Positions 5,388 through 7,409 of a DNA stretch of 7,409 nucleotides are shown here, piece by piece; position 1 is the first letter of the stretch; every line of letters starts with the position of its first letter. This DNA comes from Acidobacteriota bacterium (GTDB lineage: Bacteria > Acidobacteriota > Terriglobia > Acidiferrales > UBA7541). The DNA is taken from NCBI GenBank assembly GCA_003224075.1, contig QHYF01000105.1, forward strand, positions 1 through 7,409. Reading direction: 5' to 3'. Under the pieces are notes generated by a model that saw only the letters and a program-made list of their open reading frames with translations, was not told the DNA's origin and ran no database searches. Made by a program: the position numbers and the translations under genes.

Positions 5388-5627
5388 ATGAAGGTGAACC
5401 TTACGCCGGAACTCCAAGCGAAGCTTGACCGCCTGGCCGCTCAACAGGGACGTGACAGTGAGTCGCTGGTGCACGAGGCCGTCGAACGGCTAGTGGGTTA
5501 CGACGAATGGTTCATCCGTCAAGTCGAAAAGGGCTTGGCGCAGATTGACCGCGGTGAAGTGCTGGAACACGAAGAAGTCGCCGCGCGCATGGAAAAGCGC
5601 ATAGCACAAAAACAGCGCCGCGCCTGA
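5388..5627 (+). CDS. ParD/CopG-like ribbon-helix-helix antitoxin
   Basis: The protein has 79 residues. It starts with a short strand (MKVNLTPEL), then two helices (about 8-35, LQAKLDRLAAQQGRDSESLV) that fit a ribbon-helix-helix DNA-binding fold. The acidic, helical C-terminal half (GYDEWFIRQVEKGL onward) is of the kind that covers ParE toxins. I take the ATG at 5388 because the fold begins there; the frame is open further upstream but that part crosses the rnr remnant and is not protein-like. There is no ribosome binding site, and the promoter suggests a leaderless mRNA. The stop overlaps the toxin start by one base (TGATG), so toxin synthesis is coupled to antitoxin synthesis. Its role would be to neutralise the toxin and repress the operon. 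It is related in fold, not in sequence, to the antitoxin of the neighbouring module. Confidence 0.85.
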   Translation: MKVNLTPELQAKLDRLAAQQGRDSESLVHEAVERLVGYDEWFIRQVEKGLAQIDRGEVLEHEEVAARMEKRIAQKQRRA

Positions 5628-5905
5628 TGCAGGTTCGCTGGACCACGGCAGCCGCCGATGACCTGCAAGCCATCGCCGATTATCTATTCGAGAAAGCACC
5701 GGAAAACGCCGCGCGCTTGATTCGCGAGATCTGCAGCGCGGCATCCGCCCTGAAGAGCTTCCCCAACCGCGGGCGTCATGGCAAGAAACAGGGAACGCGT
5801 GAATTGGTAATGCCGTCCCTCCCTTACATCATCGTCTACCAGGTTACCGGCGATGTCCTGCACGTGGTGCGCATTCTCCACGGCGCGCAAGAATGGCCAT
5901 GCTAA
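5627..5905 (+). CDS. parE: ParE/RelE-superfamily toxin
   Basis: This gene encodes a 92-residue toxin with the ParE pattern. The N-terminal strand and helix read VRWTTAAADDLQAIADYL (3-20), followed by a second helix (about 25-44) and the LKSFPNRGRHG turn (42-52). Then come the strand pair ELVMPSLPYIIVYQV (59-73) and the terminal VVRILHGAQEWP (80-91). ParE toxins usually poison DNA gyrase, and the lack of the RelE-type HRxxxY end favours ParE. The ATG overlaps the antitoxin stop by one base and has no Shine-Dalgarno of its own, so it depends on coupled translation. The gene ends 19 bases before the rnr stop codon, with which it converges, and no terminator hairpin is seen between them. The target is inferred from family, and no experimental link is implied. 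Confidence 0.88.
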   Translation: MQVRWTTAAADDLQAIADYLFEKAPENAARLIREICSAASALKSFPNRGRHGKKQGTRELVMPSLPYIIVYQVTGDVLHVVRILHGAQEWPC

Positions 5906-5924
5906 GCGCGCTGCGTTGCATTGC

Positions 5925-7409
5925 CTACGCGATGAGGGCGAATTCGACGCGTTTGCGCATGGGGTCGATGCGTTCGGCGCGCACGCGGACGCGGTCGCCG
6001 AGATGCCACTCCAGCTTAACCGGCTTGGCACCTCGGCCAGCGGGCGGGGCAGTCGCGGGGCCACCCTGAGACGAGTCCGATGAGGGACGACCCTTGACGA
6101 GGAGAGAGCCCGAAGCGCCGCGGCCCTGGCGCGAACCCGAAGCGGAGCGCCGGCCGCCGCTCTGCGAGAGCGCGATGATGGCGTGGTCCCGCTCGCGATA
6201 GACGCAGCGGGCGTTGGCGGCTTCTTCGAGAGCGCCGATGGGGATCAGGCCTTCGACAAAAACATCGAAGAGCTCGACGAAGCAGCCAAATTTTTGCACC
6301 GAGATAATCAGAGCATCGTATTCATCGCCGAGATGCTCCTCCATGAATTGAGCGGTCTTCCAATCCATGAGCTCGCGCTCGGCACCGTTGGCGCGGCGCT
6401 CCGCTTCGGAGGTCTCTGAAGCGATTTCTTCGAGGCGCCCATAAGAGTAGAGAGTGGCCTCGGCTCCCCGCGGTGTGGCGGCATATGCTTGTGAAAAGGG
6501 CGGAGCCTCTTTTGGGTGAGCCAGCGCCCATTTCAAAATCCGATGCACGATGAGGTCCGGGTAGCGGCGGATGGGCGAAGTGAAATGGGTGTACTCGCCG
6601 AAGCCCAGGGCGAAGTGGCCGAGAGATTCAGCGGCATAGCGGGCCTGCTTGAGGGAACGAAGCATGAGGTAAGAGAGGATGCGCTCTTCGGGTTTCCCGG
6701 CGATCTTTCGAATCAGCCCCTGGTAATGCTGCGGGGTAATGCGCAACTCGGCGGAGCCGGAAAGAACCACCTTCATGCCGCGTTCGCGGCCGTGGCCGTA
6801 GGAATCGGGGCGGCCGGCTTTTGCGGGAGCGGGAACGCGGCCATGGCGGACGGGAATCTCGCGCTGGTGCAGGTCTTCGACGCCGAGAGAATAACCGAAG
6901 GCGCGGGCCAGCTCATCGAACTCGAGAACCTTGCGGGCGTCGGGCTTCTCGTGAACGCGGTGGAGGGATTCGATGCCGCGTTTCAGGAGATAACCCGCGA
7001 CGGCGCGATTGGCGGCCAGCATGAATTCCTCGATCAGGCGGTGGGCGATGTTGCGCTCGCTGCGCGTGATGTTGGTCATACGCTGCTCTTCATCGAACTC
7101 GATGACCGGCTCGGGAAGATCGAAATCAATGGAGCCGTGCTCGGCGCGGCGGGCGTTGAGCAGCAGGGCAAGCTCCTTCATGTCGCGGAAGTGGCCGGCG
7201 AGCGAGGCGTAGCGCTCGGCCATTTCCGCGTCGCCCTCGAGAACCTTGTTCACGTTGGTGTAGGTCATGCGCTCGGCGGAGCGGATGACGCCGGGAGCCA
7301 TGCGCGAGGATTTCATGTGGCCGGCGGCGTCGAATTCCATGAGGGCGCTCATGACCAGGCGGTCTTCGCGGGGTTTTAACGAGCACATGCCGTTCGAAAG
7401 CGCTTCGGG
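5925..7409 (-). CDS. rnr: Ribonuclease R, C-terminal part (5' end outside the window)
   Basis: RNase R is a processive 3'-5' exoribonuclease that degrades structured RNA. The window holds about 494 residues of its C-terminal portion. The frame runs into the window edge at PEALSNGMCSL, a conserved stretch of the RNB catalytic domain, so the cold-shock domains and the catalytic aspartate cluster lie outside. Within the window, numbering from the Met at 7388, KIAGKPEERILSYLMLRSLKQARY (228-251) and HFTSPIRRYPDLIVHR (268-283) are RNB hallmarks. The S1 domain follows (DALIISVQKFGCFVELFDVFVEGLIP, about 358-383) and ends in VKLEWHLGDRVRV to the stop. The S1 domain contains an unusual Gly/Ser/Arg-rich insertion (about 409-457). 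An internal Met should not be taken as the start. The last 14 codons are duplicated beyond the ParDE-like module, where an outer copy survives. Confidence 0.95.
   Translation of the reverse strand, partial: PEALSNGMCSLKPREDRLVMSALMEFDAAGHMKSSRMAPGVIRSAERMTYTNVNKVLEGDAEMAERYASLAGHFRDMKELALLLNARRAEHGSIDFDLPEPVIEFDEEQRMTNITRSERNIAHRLIEEFMLAANRAVAGYLLKRGIESLHRVHEKPDARKVLEFDELARAFGYSLGVEDLHQREIPVRHGRVPAPAKAGRPDSYGHGRERGMKVVLSGSAELRITPQHYQGLIRKIAGKPEERILSYLMLRSLKQARYAAESLGHFALGFGEYTHFTSPIRRYPDLIVHRILKWALAHPKEAPPFSQAYAATPRGAEATLYSYGRLEEIASETSEAERRANGAERELMDWKTAQFMEEHLGDEYDALIISVQKFGCFVELFDVFVEGLIPIGALEEAANARCVYRERDHAIIALSQSGGRRSASGSRQGRGASGSLLVKGRPSSDSSQGGPATAPPAGRGAKPVKLEWHLGDRVRVRAERIDPMRKRVEFALIA
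5928..5969. repeat. Copy B: inner repeat within the rnr 3' end
   Basis: This 42-base segment is the partner of 5272-5313 and carries the functional last codons of rnr up to one base before the TAG stop (5925-5927). The mismatches are at 5933, 5952 and 5967. It lies 22 bases past the end of the parE gene. Confidence 0.85.
6018..6164 (-). repeat. Gly/Ser/Arg-rich insertion in the RNase R S1 domain, with a 9-codon repeat
   Basis: Between strand residues HAIIAL (402-407) and VKLEWHLGD of the S1 domain lie about 48 low-complexity residues, where most RNase R proteins have a short loop. It includes a direct repeat of nine residues, ASGSRQGRG (416-424) and ASGSLLVKG (425-433), with the 9-mer CCCGAAGCG repeated at 6109-6117 and 6136-6144. 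It is in frame and would form a flexible basic loop near the RNA-binding face. Confidence 0.6.

Larger units (their letters stand above)
5272..5969. mobile_element. Putative parDE cassette bracketed by duplicated rnr 3' ends
   Basis: The ParDE-like module lies between two direct copies of the rnr 3' coding end (5272-5313 and 5928-5969). Insertion into the 3' end of a gene, with restoration of that end, is how many integrative elements occupy tRNA, ssrA and some protein genes. Loss of the 656-base unit would leave rnr with a complete reading frame ending two residues later. No integrase or transposase is present, so it could be a passenger cassette, a relic of a larger element, or the result of recombination with a related rnr locus. 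The duplication is seen; the mechanism is inferred. Confidence 0.4.

Noticed and set aside
6516..7379. A 287-codon plus-strand frame opposite rnr
   Set aside because: It is a shadow of the RNase R frame, which has clear RNB motifs; the plus frame shows no family pattern.

Overview
The window is bacterial chromosomal DNA, moderately GC-rich and gene-dense except for one block of about 950 bases. It carries housekeeping genes (citrate synthase, phosphoserine aminotransferase, RNase R), a pirin and two small toxin-antitoxin modules. The protein styles, together with a long purine/pyrimidine-skewed spacer full of worn short tandem repeats, suggest Acidobacteriota. This is a tentative inference: the window has no rRNA or other decisive marker.

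Left part (1-2480): gltA (minus) and a pirin/YhhW-type gene (plus) are divergent. Their shared spacer holds a strong sigma70-type promoter for pirin, with a perfect 12-bp palindrome in its -35/-10 spacer. The pirin gene and serC converge on a hairpin with T-runs on both sides, which should terminate transcription in both directions.

Middle (2482-4633): serC (minus) is preceded by about 690 bases of non-coding, pyrimidine-rich (on the transcribed-sense strand) DNA. At its far end is a near-perfect extended -10 promoter pointing at serC. The spacer contains two tandem arrays with a 7-base period, a CACAGAG repeat, paired palindromes and a repeated 12-mer. A weaker extended -10 promoter lies close to serC, along with a 20-codon upstream ORF whose stop codon overlaps a possible GTG start of serC.

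Right part (4634-7409): a RelBE-like module (minus) and a ParDE-like module (plus) stand back to back. The ParDE-like module then converges on rnr (minus, cut by the window edge). A 42-base piece of the rnr 3' coding end occurs twice, at 5272-5313 and 5928-5969, in direct orientation with 39/42 identity and on either side of parDE. The outer copy still encodes an rnr-like C-terminus with its own stop codon. This looks like a cassette that entered the 3' end of rnr and restored the gene, and it is the most notable structure in the window. The parD promoter places the predicted transcription start on the ATG itself, so parD may be leaderless.
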